Shown: in pieces, positions 41,857 through 51,328 of the stretch
Numbering within the stretch: position 1 is the stretch's first letter
Layout of the letters: each line of letters starts with the position of its first letter
Source: Denitrobaculum tricleocarpae
GTDB taxonomy: Bacteria > Pseudomonadota > Alphaproteobacteria > Kiloniellales > Kiloniellaceae
Length of the DNA: 64,000 bases
Direction of reading: 5' to 3'
NCBI RefSeq assembly: GCF_007004665.1
Contig: NZ_ML660056.1
Coordinates: 62,001 to 126,000, forward strand
Translations under genes and position numbers: made by a program
The notes under the pieces: model-generated
The model's database searches: none
Told to the model about the DNA's origin: nothing
Seen by the model: only the letters and a program-made list of their open reading frames with translations

Positions 41857-43559
41857 TACATCGCCTCCAACAGCCGTTGTTCCAGTCCGAAGTATGCCGC
41901 CTTTTTGGCGAAGAACGGCCGAAGGCCGGAGGATTTGAAACTGCCGACGAGGTTTCCGTCCGCGTCTTCTCCCTCGAACTCAAAGGTGTAAAGGTCCTGT
42001 GTCGTTATGATCTCCCCCTCCATTCCCACGATTTCAGTAATGTGGGTGACCCGGCGCATACCGTCGCGCATACGGGAGATCTGAACGATCATGTGGACCG
42101 CGTCTGAGATTTGGGTCCGCACGGCCTTTGCCGGCAGGTTGATGCCGGCGAGGCCAATCATGTTTTCGAGACGTGTCAGGCCTTCGCGGGGTCTGTTTGC
42201 GTGGATCGTACCCAGTGAGCCATCATGGCCTGTGTTCATGGCTTGCAGCATGTCCACGGCTTCGCCACCGCGAACCTCACCAAGAATAATTCTGTCAGGA
42301 CGCATACGCAGAGTGTTCTTCACCAGATCGCGCATGTCGATGGCGCCTTCACCCTCAAGGTTTGCAGGGCGGGTCTCCAACCTGACCACATGCGGCTGTT
42401 GCAGTTGAAGTTCAGCCGCATCCTCGATAGTGACGATGCGTTCGCCGGGGTCGATCATCTGCGAAAGGGCATTCAACAGTGTGGTTTTACCCGAACCGGT
42501 ACCACCGGAGATCAGAATGTTAAGCCTGCTGCGTGCGGCGATCTTGAGCACCATCGCCATCTTTTCGTTGATATTGCCCTGGCGCGCCATGACGTCCAGC
42601 GTAATGCCCTTCTTGGCAAACTTACGAATGGAGATAGAGGCGCCGTCGATTGCGAGAGGTGGTATGACGATATTGACACGGCTGCCATCCAGCAAACGGG
42701 CGTCGACGAGGGGAGTCGTCTCATCGACGCGTCGGCCGATCTGGGCGACGATGCGACGTGAGATATTCACAACATGATCGTTGTCCCGGAACTTGATGTC
42801 GGAGAGCTCAAGTTTGCCGCCACGTTCGACATAGACCTGATAAGGTCCGTTCACCATAATATCGGTGACTTTCTCGTCGGCCAATAGCGGTTCGAGTGGT
42901 CCAAGGCCGAGCATGTCCGCCAGCATTAGTTCGACCACACCCGCTTGCTCCGGGCCATTCAACCTGATTTTTTCCTCCGCAAGGACCTCGGAGACGATCT
43001 CGCCGAGTTGACTCGAGAGTTCTTCGCGTGGCAACTGTGAGGCTGCTGAAACATCCAGTCTCTCCATGACCTTCGCATGGATGGCATCTTTTGCAGCTTC
43101 TACGGTGTCGGTGATCGGCGCCTTGGTTTCAAGGCGACGCTCGTCGATCTTAAATGGGTCAGGTTGATCCGGCACCGCCGCTGCGTTTGCCTGCGAGGAT
43201 GGTGCAGGGGGAAGATCCGGCACAGACGCACGCTCTGCGGAACTCGCCACTTGTGTGCTCTGTTGCTGGGTGGGTGCCGACTGCTTTGGATACTGCGCGG
43301 TGACCCAGTTGATGAGTTCGGTCAAGAGAGTCCGGCGTTCCAGCAGGTTCAGATTGTTGGGTTGCTTCTCGAATTCAGATGTAACGAGTTGCCCGAGCCG
43401 CAGACCGAGTTCCGGTCGCGACAGCTGCGATATTTCAAGGCCGCTCAGGCACTCAGCGACTTTCGGCTTTAATTGCTCGATGTACGGGGCGAGATTTGAC
43501 TGTGCTTGTGCACTGGCTTTCCCCGGCTTCGCATTTTTGCGCTGCGCGAATATCGACAT
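41856..43559 (-). CDS. cpaF: CpaF/TadA pilus assembly ATPase
   Basis: Hexameric secretion ATPase powering Flp pilus assembly. 567 residues: a Pro/Gln/Ala-rich variable N terminus (about 1-130), the N-terminal domain with [23 protein letters not shown], Walker [15 protein letters not shown] at about 355, [11 protein letters not shown], the His box [15 protein letters not shown] and Walker B-type [14 protein letters not shown]. All ATPase elements are intact. Six bases after cpaE. Confidence 0.95.
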   Translation of the reverse strand: MSIFAQRKNAKPGKASAQAQSNLAPYIEQLKPKVAECLSGLEISQLSRPELGLRLGQLVTSEFEKQPNNLNLLERRTLLTELINWVTAQYPKQSAPTQQQSTQVASSAERASVPDLPPAPSSQANAAAVPDQPDPFKIDERRLETKAPITDTVEAAKDAIHAKVMERLDVSAASQLPREELSSQLGEIVSEVLAEEKIRLNGPEQAGVVELMLADMLGLGPLEPLLADEKVTDIMVNGPYQVYVERGGKLELSDIKFRDNDHVVNISRRIVAQIGRRVDETTPLVDARLLDGSRVNIVIPPLAIDGASISIRKFAKKGITLDVMARQGNINEKMAMVLKIAARSRLNILISGGTGSGKTTLLNALSQMIDPGERIVTIEDAAELQLQQPHVVRLETRPANLEGEGAIDMRDLVKNTLRMRPDRIILGEVRGGEAVDMLQAMNTGHDGSLGTIHANRPREGLTRLENMIGLAGINLPAKAVRTQISDAVHMIVQISRMRDGMRRVTHITEIVGMEGEIITTQDLYTFEFEGEDADGNLVGSFKSSGLRPFFAKKAAYFGLEQRLLEAM

Positions 43560-43564
43560 TGGGT

Positions 43565-44803
43565 CTATTTCCTCTTAAGCCAATCGCGCCAGCTTTTTTT
43601 GGCTTCGCCAGCAGCCTTTTCCTTGCTGCCATCGAGTACGGTTACTGCACGTTTGAGCGTCTTGCTCGCCTTGCAGCGTGCATCGACCTGCACGAGCGGC
43701 TTGCCCGTGTTTGCGGCGAGGTTGAATGCCTTGTGATCTTCCGCAAGCTGAAAGTCGACCTTTCGGCCGAGTGCCTTCTGGAAGTCACCGATCTGCATTC
43801 CCTGTGTCGAGCTTCCGGTCCGGTTTGCAACGACTTTGATCGGGGTGTTCGGGCTCAGTTCTTCGATGTTCGCGAGTGTCCGAATGGAGTCACGCAGCCC
43901 TGACAGTGTCAGTTCTGTGACGACAACAATCTGGGTCGCTGCTTCAAAAACACCCTGTCGCAGACCGGGAGCTGCACGGGGCATGTCGACAACGATGCAT
44001 TCGTGTTCACGCCCAAGAGCGTCAAAGAGAGCCCCGGTAGCAGCCGGATCGAACAAAATGTCATGACTGACGTTTTCTTCAGTTGCCATGACCGAGAGAT
44101 TTTCCGTCAGCTTTGCGGTCGCGCTCGAAATGAACAGGCTGTCGATACGCGATGGATTTTCCAAAGCTTCGCGAAGACCACGCGTCGGTTCGAGGTCTAA
44201 GGATAAAGCAATGGTTCCATATTCAAGGTCTAGGTCGACAAGCGCAGTTTTGTGTTGTTTTTCCTCGGCCATGCTCCATGCAATATTGAGCGCAACGGTC
44301 GAGGCGCCGCAGCCGCCCCGCGAGCCGATCACGACTATTTTCTGCGTTGCGTCAGGATCCGCAACAGGTGCTTCCACCTCGTCCTCGGGCTCCTCCAGTT
44401 GCTGCAGAGTGCTGAACAAGGCCTTCTCTGTGATTGGTTTCACCAGATAATCGGAGATGCCAGCGCCAATCATTTCGCGGTAAAGGTTGATGTCGTTCAT
44501 CGAACCGATACCAATGAGGCGGGTATCTTCCGTAAAGGCGGCCGTGAGGGAGAGCATCGCCGTTAGCGGCGACGGTGAATCGCCGATATCGACAATCATC
44601 ACCCGCGGAACCGGGGACTCGGTCAGGTACTGCATGGCTTCCTGACTGCCGCCATCGCGGATAACCGTCTCGGCGTAGAATTGCCGGGTGACGGAGTCGA
44701 TGACATCGTGTGTCTGGCCGTCGTTTACGAAGGCGGCACATTCGGCAAGCGGCGTGAGTTCGCTATTGCCTTCGGAGGCGAAGAGGTCTTCAGCTGTACT
44801 CAT
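43565..44803 (-). CDS. cpaE: CpaE/TadZ pilus localisation ATPase
   Basis: 412 residues. A receiver-like N-terminal domain (MIVDIGDSPSPL, and DYLVKPITEKAL at about 115-126) precedes a MinD/ParA-like ATPase with the deviant Walker A SRGGCGASTVALNIAW, in which the usual Lys after Gly is replaced, as in other TadZ proteins. It directs the pilus machine to its cell site. The start overlaps the cpaD stop by one base. The C terminus is basic (EAKKSWRDWLKRK), a probable membrane-contact tail. Confidence 0.92.
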   Translation of the reverse strand: MSTAEDLFASEGNSELTPLAECAAFVNDGQTHDVIDSVTRQFYAETVIRDGGSQEAMQYLTESPVPRVMIVDIGDSPSPLTAMLSLTAAFTEDTRLIGIGSMNDINLYREMIGAGISDYLVKPITEKALFSTLQQLEEPEDEVEAPVADPDATQKIVVIGSRGGCGASTVALNIAWSMAEEKQHKTALVDLDLEYGTIALSLDLEPTRGLREALENPSRIDSLFISSATAKLTENLSVMATEENVSHDILFDPAATGALFDALGREHECIVVDMPRAAPGLRQGVFEAATQIVVVTELTLSGLRDSIRTLANIEELSPNTPIKVVANRTGSSTQGMQIGDFQKALGRKVDFQLAEDHKAFNLAANTGKPLVQVDARCKASKTLKRAVTVLDGSKEKAAGEAKKSWRDWLKRK

Positions 44804-45558
44804 TACTGGTCAATCCCCCTGGTAGAGAGAATTTCATCAAGCGGAATGATCTCGCCCCTGCGATAACGATCGATTGATAGAACCGAGGCTGTTCCATCCC
44901 GAAAACCGCCCGGCGACCCTTGTTGGAGATCGGCAGGGTTGGCAACCATGAGGCCCAAGTTGCTTTTGTTCGCGCAATCGCGGACGGTTTCCGGACGCGC
45001 TCCACTGTTGGGTTGCACGCTGCTACAGTCTGGCAAGCGCACCAGCGTACGCGTTATGACGACTGCGATGCGATTATCCGGTGCAAGCTGTACAGTGATA
45101 GGCCGTTCAGCCGTATAGGCCTGCAATCCGTAGTTTGCGAGTTCAAGGCGCAGGGCGTCTATCCGCTGGACTGTCTCCGGCAAAAGTTCGTAATCGTCTG
45201 ATCGTAGACCGTCGAGTTGGATACGGTCGCCTTGTTGAATTCCCTTAGTCCGCAAAAAAAGCGCCAGACGGGTCCGCTCAGTCTCGCTGACAGTAGTAGA
45301 GCCTGGCGAGAAGTTCATTGCATGCGCCTGCATGACAGACTGGGTTTGCAACTCTGTTGCCGCTTCGATCTGTTGCCAGCTACCGGTGTTGAAGGTTCTC
45401 TCGACCAAGCCCAGCGTGTTGTCATAGACGACGTCGGATGAATCTTCTTCGGTGAACCGTGTCTGTCCATTGCTGCAGGCACCAACCGTCAGGCTCACAG
45501 CCATGAGTAACGGTGCAAAAACTCTCTTGTTGAAGATTGGATCTTGCATTTTGCTCAC
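44803..45558 (-). CDS. cpaD: CpaD pilus assembly lipoprotein
   Basis: 251 residues of the Pilus_CpaD family. The N terminus is a lipoprotein signal with lipobox VGAC, Cys28 becoming the lipidated residue. The middle has the family stretch IQQGDRIQLDGLRSDD, and the C terminus NPADLQQGSPGGFRDGTAS resembles Caulobacter CpaD. Outer-membrane accessory of the CpaC secretin. Lies one base after cpaC. Confidence 0.9.
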   Translation of the reverse strand: MSKMQDPIFNKRVFAPLLMAVSLTVGACSNGQTRFTEEDSSDVVYDNTLGLVERTFNTGSWQQIEAATELQTQSVMQAHAMNFSPGSTTVSETERTRLALFLRTKGIQQGDRIQLDGLRSDDYELLPETVQRIDALRLELANYGLQAYTAERPITVQLAPDNRIAVVITRTLVRLPDCSSVQPNSGARPETVRDCANKSNLGLMVANPADLQQGSPGGFRDGTASVLSIDRYRRGEIIPLDEILSTRGIDQ

Positions 45559-45559
45559 T

Positions 45560-46954
45560 CTACTCGAGGATGAAGCCCAGAGGGCGCGGCAGACTTGATG
45601 CTGATGACGATGCCGCCGGAACAGTGGTCAAGCCAGAGGCTGTATTTCCGGTTTGCACCGGCGCGGTTGTCTTGGTTTCAGCACGCTCTTCCATGTAGGG
45701 AGTTGTCGGTACCGGCAGGGGTTGAGAGACCGGACGCACCAGATATGGCGTCACGATGATGACCAACTCGCTCTCTCTGCGCTGAAAACGCTCACTGGTA
45801 AAGAGTTTGCCGAGGATCGGAATGTCTCCAAGACCCGGGACCTTGCTCGTGATCTGTTGCGTGTCATCCAGAAGCAGGCCGGCGATCGCAAAGCTCTGAC
45901 CGGATCCCAGTTCAACAGTTGTTTCCGCACGGCGTGTCGCCAGCGCCGGAATGACAAGGTCTGCAACAGTAATCGCACCGTTTTCCGATAACTGACTGAC
46001 CTCTGGACGAACCCGCATGCTGATGAGGTTTTCACCGACCAGGGTCGGAGTAAAAGCAAGGCTGACGCCGAATTCCTTGAATTCGATCTCGATGTCTCGA
46101 CCGCCTTCGTCGTTTGTCTCAGCGCCAACCGGAATGGGAAACTCTCCGCCTGCCAAAAAGCTGGCGGTCTCGCCGGACAATGCCGTCAGGTTCGGTTCCG
46201 CGAGAACAGTGACCAATTGGTCGTCGGCCAGTGCATCGATCAGAACATTGAGATCCAGCGGACCCACTGATCCGTCGATCTCGAAAAAGCTGGGCGGCGA
46301 GTCAATAAGGATTTGAGAAGTGTTGGTGAAAAGCCCGAAGGTAAAGGCTCCGTCTGCAATCGCATTCCAGTCGAATCCGAATTGCTCGATGACTTCCTTT
46401 GAGACTTCAGCAACTCGAACCCGAAGATTGACTTGGTTCGGTGCCGTGATCTGAATCTGGTTGATAATTTCTTCCGGGTTGTTCACAAAGCGCGCGGTAA
46501 CACGCTGAGCGTCTGCCGCCTCGGTTGCTGTATTTGCCAGTCCTGCCAAGAGGATACCGCCGTCAATTGATGTCACCGAGATACGAGCGCGCGGCGCTAC
46601 CGCTTCCAAGGCTGTACGGAGCCGGCTCAAGTTATGACTGACGCGGACCGTCAAGTTGGCGATGATATTGTCGTTGCTGTCGACCGCGAAGAGGGTTGTT
46701 TCACCGGTTGCCTGACCGAAGACATAGATCAACTGCGACGACTTTACATTGACGTCCGCAATTTCGGGGTTGGCTACGAAAACCGATACGGCGGCTTCCT
46801 CCAGACGCAGAAGCTGTCCCTCGTTGATTTCGAGTTGTATCGGCTCACCCGTTGCGGGTGCAGCATAACCGACGATATCGGCGCTCGCACGACCGGGTAG
46901 AATCAACGCCACCAACAGCAGCGTTGAGAGGAGTCTATTAAAATTCATTTTCAT
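45560..46954 (-). CDS. cpaC: CpaC/RcpA secretin
   Basis: 464-residue outer-membrane secretin of the Tad pilus. Signal peptide (ending GRASA), pilus-secretin N-terminal domain (ADVNVKSSQLIYVFGQATGETTL at about 68), BON-type domain, then the secretin core with TALSGETASFLAGGEFPIPV and RVRPEVSQLS, and a C-terminal motif LGDIPILGKLF. Forms the ring through which Flp pili leave the cell. Overlaps cpaB by four bases. Confidence 0.94.
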   Translation of the reverse strand: MKMNFNRLLSTLLLVALILPGRASADIVGYAAPATGEPIQLEINEGQLLRLEEAAVSVFVANPEIADVNVKSSQLIYVFGQATGETTLFAVDSNDNIIANLTVRVSHNLSRLRTALEAVAPRARISVTSIDGGILLAGLANTATEAADAQRVTARFVNNPEEIINQIQITAPNQVNLRVRVAEVSKEVIEQFGFDWNAIADGAFTFGLFTNTSQILIDSPPSFFEIDGSVGPLDLNVLIDALADDQLVTVLAEPNLTALSGETASFLAGGEFPIPVGAETNDEGGRDIEIEFKEFGVSLAFTPTLVGENLISMRVRPEVSQLSENGAITVADLVIPALATRRAETTVELGSGQSFAIAGLLLDDTQQITSKVPGLGDIPILGKLFTSERFQRRESELVIIVTPYLVRPVSQPLPVPTTPYMEERAETKTTAPVQTGNTASGLTTVPAASSSASSLPRPLGFILE

Positions 46955-47856
46955 CGGGCCCCTACCACTTCGATGTCGAGCTGCTCGACTTGACTGCCGC
47001 GTCCGACGACAACTTTAACTTCACCATTGCCGGGGCGAGGCACGAGGACGCTCACGTCACTCTCCCAGGTGTAGGTTCTGCCTGATTTTGGCTCGGCCTC
47101 TTTCAATGGATCCTCGCCTTTCACCAGGCGTTCCAGTTCTTCTTCGTCTTTCGCGAGGCTACGGAGGCTGAGAGATAGCTGCCCCAGGCTTTTGACCGCC
47201 GCGATCATCTCGACCTGCTTTGGTGTGAGTTCAAGCGTTGCGGTGCTTGCGATGGTCGGCTCGCTCTCGCTGTCTGTGTTGGTCTGCTGGTCGACTGCCA
47301 GGATGCGAACGTTGGTCAGAATCGTCTCGCTTGCCTGCCGTTCGCTGCGGTTTTCGAGTTCTGAATCCTGGATCGTGTGGCTGAGGATGAGGTCGACTCG
47401 GTCACCTGGGAACACAAAGCCGCCGATGCCGGAAGTCTCGTCAACCTGAATTGAAACGGCCCGGTAACCAGGTTTTAAAACCGCAGCAAGGAAACCACGT
47501 TCGCCAGGGGCCACCACGCGCCCTAGCACCATTGGTTCGCCGGCAGAGATAGGCTGCCTTGACACAGAACCAAGCAGAGACGTCTCGTCGAACTCATCTT
47601 GAATTAGATAGTTGTCCGACTTGACTTCATCCGGCCAGGCTTGCCAATCCAGATCCGTCTCCTGGATAAAGGTACCAATCGGGATATCGGTTTTGGCGAT
47701 CAACACGTATGTGAGCTCAACTTCTGGCACAGGTTGTGCCTCGACGGTTTGTTGAACCGGTGCACGCTGTGCATCAAGCCAGCTTTTTGCGACGAACGCG
47801 GTACCGCCTATCATAAAGAGGGCACCGACGATCAAGAGGATGTTTCGTATCGACAT
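46951..47856 (-). CDS. cpaB: CpaB/RcpC pilus assembly protein
   Basis: 301 residues with an N-terminal helix (ILLIVGALFMIGGTAFV), then a SAF-like domain TDIPIGTFIQETDLDWQAWP and the RcpC/CpaB domain (ETSGIGGFVFPGDRVDLILSH). It binds the secretin complex in the periplasm. The short spacing to cpaA (nine bases) and overlap with cpaC fit one transcript. Confidence 0.93.
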   Translation of the reverse strand: MSIRNILLIVGALFMIGGTAFVAKSWLDAQRAPVQQTVEAQPVPEVELTYVLIAKTDIPIGTFIQETDLDWQAWPDEVKSDNYLIQDEFDETSLLGSVSRQPISAGEPMVLGRVVAPGERGFLAAVLKPGYRAVSIQVDETSGIGGFVFPGDRVDLILSHTIQDSELENRSERQASETILTNVRILAVDQQTNTDSESEPTIASTATLELTPKQVEMIAAVKSLGQLSLSLRSLAKDEEELERLVKGEDPLKEAEPKSGRTYTWESDVSVLVPRPGNGEVKVVVGRGSQVEQLDIEVVGAR

Positions 47857-47865
47857 GGCTTTAGC

Positions 47866-48363
47866 CTATCTCAGCAATGTGAACGCTACGTAAACGCCAC
47901 CCAATGCAATTGCAGCGCCGTAGGGCATTGGTTTTTTTGCAAAAGTCTCGAAATCGCAGGTTAATCCCTGTGGCAAAAATGGGAGCATGTGGGCGGCGCG
48001 ATTGAACAACCAAAGGCTGACTGCGATCACACCCCCGGTAACTGCCGTCATAAGAGCAAATTCAATAAACAGGTCAGTGCCGGCCCACAGGCTCGCAGCG
48101 GAAAAAAGCTTCACATCACCACCGCCGCAGAGCTTAAAGGCAAACAGAACAAAACCGAAAGTTAAGACAGCGCCTGAAAGTCCGAGCGCGAGCAACCATT
48201 CGGGAGAAGGATCGGATGTCAAAACAAATGCCGGGTACAAGATGACCAGCGCTGAGCTGTAGTCATTGGAGATCGTAAAGCTTTTGATGTCCTGATAAGC
48301 TGCAACGGCAACAATCAAAGCAAAAAGACAGATGGTTACTTCGTTAAGGGTAGGATTTAACAT
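47866..48363 (-). CDS. cpaA: CpaA/TadV prepilin peptidase
   Basis: 165-residue A24-family aspartyl protease that cleaves the Flp prepilin leader at the inner membrane. Both catalytic aspartates are visible: Asp25 in AAYQDIKSFTISN and the GGGDVKLFSA motif near residue 75. About five transmembrane helices. Separated from the pilin gene by 110 bases that contain a strong attenuator hairpin. Confidence 0.92.
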   Translation of the reverse strand: MLNPTLNEVTICLFALIVAVAAYQDIKSFTISNDYSSALVILYPAFVLTSDPSPEWLLALGLSGAVLTFGFVLFAFKLCGGGDVKLFSAASLWAGTDLFIEFALMTAVTGGVIAVSLWLFNRAAHMLPFLPQGLTCDFETFAKKPMPYGAAIALGGVYVAFTLLR

Positions 48364-48388
48364 TGTGTGAATTCTTGCTTTGGAGCAA

Positions 48389-48424
48389 AGAGGGCCGAGA
48401 GTGTTTTCTACTTCTCGGCCCTCT
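48389..48424 (-). terminator. strong attenuator hairpin between pilin gene and cpaA
   Basis: A 12-bp perfect stem: 48389-48400 pairs with 48413-48424 (core GAGGGCCGAGA/TCTCGGCCCTC), loop of 12. On the minus strand the stem is followed by TTTGCTCC, a weak T-tract. A smaller hairpin, CTTTG/CAAAG at 48378-48390, shares its base and cannot form at the same time. Position after the pilin gene suits partial termination, giving abundant pilin and less machinery. Confidence 0.7.
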
Positions 48425-48473
48425 AAGAGATGCTCAGGTGCACTAGTTAATGTGCAGGCTGTTCAGGTGAGCG

Positions 48474-48653
48474 TTACGGCGTACGCGCGCCTTTCAGTTT
48501 GGTCTCGACAAACGTGAACATCGCACTCAGCTCATCACCCATTGCAGACAGGGCTGCGATTGCAGCGACCGAGATCAGAGCGGCAATCAGGCCGTATTCG
48601 ATTGCGGTTGCACCTGATTCGTCGTTCAGAAACGATTTAATGGTCGTAAACAT
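48474..48653 (-). CDS. Flp/Fap-type pilin
   Basis: 59-residue major pilin of the Tad system, translated by hand from the ATG at 48653 to TAA at 48474. Leader MFTTIKSFLNDESG, predicted cleavage after Gly14, mature start ATAIEYGLIAALISVAAIAA with the conserved Glu at +5 and Tyr at +6 of the Flp motif. A strong ribosome site GGAGGT lies at 48661-48666, eight bases before the start, as expected for a highly expressed pilin. It is the first gene of the pilus transcript. Confidence 0.93.
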   Translation of the reverse strand: MFTTIKSFLNDESGATAIEYGLIAALISVAAIAALSAMGDELSAMFTFVETKLKGARTP

Positions 48654-48997
48654 TCTTAAAACCTCCAGTTAGCAGAAAACCTGTGAACGATAATGACGTG
48701 GACGCGTTAAGAAACAGTAAATGAAAAACAACAAAAAGCCGCGTAACTCATTGTTAAACCACGAGAAAAATGATTTATATTTGCCGAAACTAAATACAAA
48801 ATTACTCTATAATTTATCTAAAATTTTTCATATCGATTTTTTTCGTGCAGAAACAGATCTTTACTGAGATTCATTGTTTGTATCCCTAATCAAAATGGTT
48901 AAGTTGATTCGTTTTTACACAATCTATTGCCTTTTTTGATCTATCAGGTTTAGGCTTCCCAATTAACCATCAGGTGTGTTGAAAGACAGGGGCTCGC
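48654..48997. other. 344-bp AT-rich divergent promoter region (pilin / cobQ)
   Basis: Unusually AT-rich for this window (48760-48900). Apart from the GGAGGT ribosome site of the pilin gene I see two copies of TTAACCAT, at 48895-48902 on the minus strand and 48963-48970 on the plus strand. This 8-mer matches the CtrA half-site used in Caulobacter. No cobalamin riboswitch could be recognised before cobQ. Confidence 0.45.
48895..48970. promoter_or_regulatory. pair of CtrA-like TTAACCAT motifs in inverted orientation
   Basis: TTAACCAT reads on the minus strand at 48895-48902 and on the plus strand at 48963-48970. CtrA controls pilin genes in Caulobacter, and its half-site has this sequence. The distance to the pilin start (about 240-310 bases) is long, so the match may be chance. 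Confidence 0.3.
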
Positions 48998-50476
48998 GTG
49001 CAAAAAAACACCGCCGCGTTAATGTTTCAGGGAACCGGGTCAGATGTTGGAAAATCCCTTCTGGTTGCGGGATTGGCGCGTGCTTTTTCACGTAGGGGTC
49101 TCTCGGTTCGGCCCTTCAAACCACAAAATATGTCGAACAATGCCGCGGTAACCGCGGACGGTGGTGAAATCGGCCGGGCGCAGGCGCTTCAGGCCCGTGC
49201 CTGCGGCCTCGCGCCCCATACCGATATGAATCCTGTCCTTCTGAAGCCCCAGAGTGAAGTCGGCGCCCAGGTCGTCGTCCAGGGCAAGGTGATCGGGAGC
49301 GCAACCGCCAGGGAATACTGGTCTCTGAAGCCCAAGCTGATGCCTGCGGTCCTGGAGAGCTTCCATCGCCTCGGCGAAGACGCAGACCTTATCCTGGTCG
49401 AGGGGGCAGGCAGCGCCTCGGAAGTCAATCTGCGCGCGGGCGATATCGCCAATATGGGTTTTGCGGAGGCGGCGGACCTGCCGGTTATCCTGATCGGTGA
49501 CATCGACCGGGGCGGGGTTATTGCCAGCCTGGTCGGAACGGCGGCGGTGCTTCCCGCGGCGGAGCGGGCCCGGATCAAAGGTTTCGTCATCAACAAGTTT
49601 CGCGGAGACGTCAGTCTTTTCGATGAAGGTCTCGATCTTATTGCCGAAAAAACCGGGTTCGAGGCTCTTGGTGTCATTCCCTTTTTGGATGCCGCGCGCC
49701 GTCTTCCGGCCGAGGACTCGGTTCAACTCTCTGTTTCGTCAGCGGATACCGCCGCTTCCGGCGACGTCATCGTAGCCGTCCCGGTGCTGTCGCGTATTTC
49801 CAATTTTGACGATCTGGATCCCTTGATCGCGGAGCCCGGTGTCAGCGTCGTCTTTGTTCAACCGGGACAGGCTTTGCCCGGGAACGCAAACCTGGTGGTT
49901 TTGCCCGGCTCAAAGGCCACGCTTGCTGATCTGGCATTTTTCCGGGCGCAGGGCTGGGATATTGACCTGCAGGCCCACTACCGGCGCGGAGGGCATATCT
50001 TAGGCCTCTGCGGCGGCTATCAGATGCTTGGCAGGCAAATCAGCGACCCCCAGGGTATCGAGGGAGCGGTCGGGGGCGCCGAGGGCCTGGGTATGCTCGA
50101 CGTGGATACGGTGCTGAGCGATGACAAGACCCTGGTTGCCGTGGAGGGGCTCGAGCTGGCGAGCAGGCAGGCTTTGAACGGCTACGAGATGCATATCGGC
50201 ATTACGACCGGGCCCGGAACGCAGGTCCCTATGATAGAGCTTGGCGGGCGTGCCGAAGGCGCCGTATCGGCCGATGGACGGATTGCGGGCTGTTATCTGC
50301 ACGGAATTTTCTCGGCGGACGGTTATCGTCAGAGCCTGCTGGCCCGGCTGGGCAGGAGCGGGGCTTCCGGGTTGGACTATGAGCAGGGTGTTGAAGAGGC
50401 TTTAGATGCCCTCTCAGAGCATCTCACCGTCCACCTCGACCTCGAGCGTATACTGGAAATCGCGCGCGGCAGATAA
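48998..50476 (+). CDS. cobQ: cobyric acid synthase
   Basis: ATP-dependent amidation of adenosylcobyrinate a,c-diamide at four carboxylates, using glutamine. 492 residues from a GTG start (ribosome site near AGACAGGGG). N-terminal dethiobiotin-synthetase-like ATPase: [55 protein letters not shown]-terminal glutamine amidotransferase: nucleophile Cys in [11 protein letters not shown] and the later His in YLHGIF. No other cobalamin gene lies in the window, so it is separated from the rest of the pathway. Confidence 0.95.
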   Translation: MQKNTAALMFQGTGSDVGKSLLVAGLARAFSRRGLSVRPFKPQNMSNNAAVTADGGEIGRAQALQARACGLAPHTDMNPVLLKPQSEVGAQVVVQGKVIGSATAREYWSLKPKLMPAVLESFHRLGEDADLILVEGAGSASEVNLRAGDIANMGFAEAADLPVILIGDIDRGGVIASLVGTAAVLPAAERARIKGFVINKFRGDVSLFDEGLDLIAEKTGFEALGVIPFLDAARRLPAEDSVQLSVSSADTAASGDVIVAVPVLSRISNFDDLDPLIAEPGVSVVFVQPGQALPGNANLVVLPGSKATLADLAFFRAQGWDIDLQAHYRRGGHILGLCGGYQMLGRQISDPQGIEGAVGGAEGLGMLDVDTVLSDDKTLVAVEGLELASRQALNGYEMHIGITTGPGTQVPMIELGGRAEGAVSADGRIAGCYLHGIFSADGYRQSLLARLGRSGASGLDYEQGVEEALDALSEHLTVHLDLERILEIARGR

Positions 50477-50498
50477 TATGCGCGGGTCGCCTGAGACG

Positions 50499-51194
50499 TC
50501 AGTCGGCGTCCTCGATCTTGATATGCAGAGGCGCAAGGCCTTCAATTGAGGCCGTCACCCGATCGCCCGGCAGCACAAAGCCGACACCCGCTGGCGTCCC
50601 GGTAAACACCAGATCACCCGGCTTTAGCTCGAACATGCGTGACAGATAGGAGACGATTTCGGGTACCGACCAGATCATCTCCTTGAGATCGGCATCCTGC
50701 CGGGGCCTGTCATTGACGCTCAGTGCGATCCGGCCGGCATTCATGGGCGGACATTCCGCCTTGGGCGTGATCAGGCCGCAGGGCGCGGAGCGGTCAAAAG
50801 CCTTGGCTGCCGTCCAGGGCAGGCTCCGGTCCTCGGCGACCTGCTGCAGATCCTTGCGGGTCAAATCGATCCCGACCGCATAGCCGAAGATATGTTCATC
50901 TGCGGCTTCAGTGGAGATCTCGTAGCCGCCCTTTTCGATTGCCACGACGAGCTCGACTTCATGATGCAGGCTGGCTGTTGCAGGCGGATAGGGCAGGGAG
51001 CCGCCGTCGCTGACGATCCCGTCGCTGGGCTTATTAAAGAAAAAGGGGGATTCCCGGTCGGGATCGCGGCCGGTTTCGTGAATGTGAGAGAGATAATTGT
51101 GTCCGACACAGTAGATCCGCCTGACCGGGAACTGTTCGGAACGCCCGACGATACCGACAGATGCGGCAGGTTCGGGCGGAAAAAGGTAATCCAT
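50499..51194 (-). CDS. fumarylacetoacetate hydrolase family protein
   Basis: 231-residue FAH-fold hydrolase or decarboxylase acting on beta-diketo or oxo acids. Metal site HHEVELVVAIEKGGYE with the paired Glu and later Asp in YAVGIDLTRKDLQ; the substrate loop KAFDRSAPCGLI; C-terminal LKPGDLVFTGTPAGVGFVLPGD. Length and motifs fit fumarylpyruvate hydrolase or oxaloacetate tautomerase/decarboxylase (FAHD1-like). Convergent with cobQ; no aromatic pathway gene is nearby to decide between these. Confidence 0.9.
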   Translation of the reverse strand: MDYLFPPEPAASVGIVGRSEQFPVRRIYCVGHNYLSHIHETGRDPDRESPFFFNKPSDGIVSDGGSLPYPPATASLHHEVELVVAIEKGGYEISTEAADEHIFGYAVGIDLTRKDLQQVAEDRSLPWTAAKAFDRSAPCGLITPKAECPPMNAGRIALSVNDRPRQDADLKEMIWSVPEIVSYLSRMFELKPGDLVFTGTPAGVGFVLPGDRVTASIEGLAPLHIKIEDAD

Positions 51195-51328
51195 TGGGAC
51201 CCGTGCGACTTTCCTACGTTAGTGTGTCGCCAGAAAATCTATCATGTTTCAGCGCTCAGCCAACACGCTCAATGGTCGGCCCTGGTGTCCGGCACTAAAA
51301 GATAAGGGGCTGGTTGTGCCGCTTCGGA

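Noticed and set aside
48654-48997. Cobalamin riboswitch before cobQ
   Set aside because: No B12-box-like conserved core and the leader is AT-rich with little pairing.
51290-51321. Hairpin CGGCAC/GTGCCG after sufA as a terminator
   Set aside because: Six pairs with a 20-base loop and no T-run; too weak to call.
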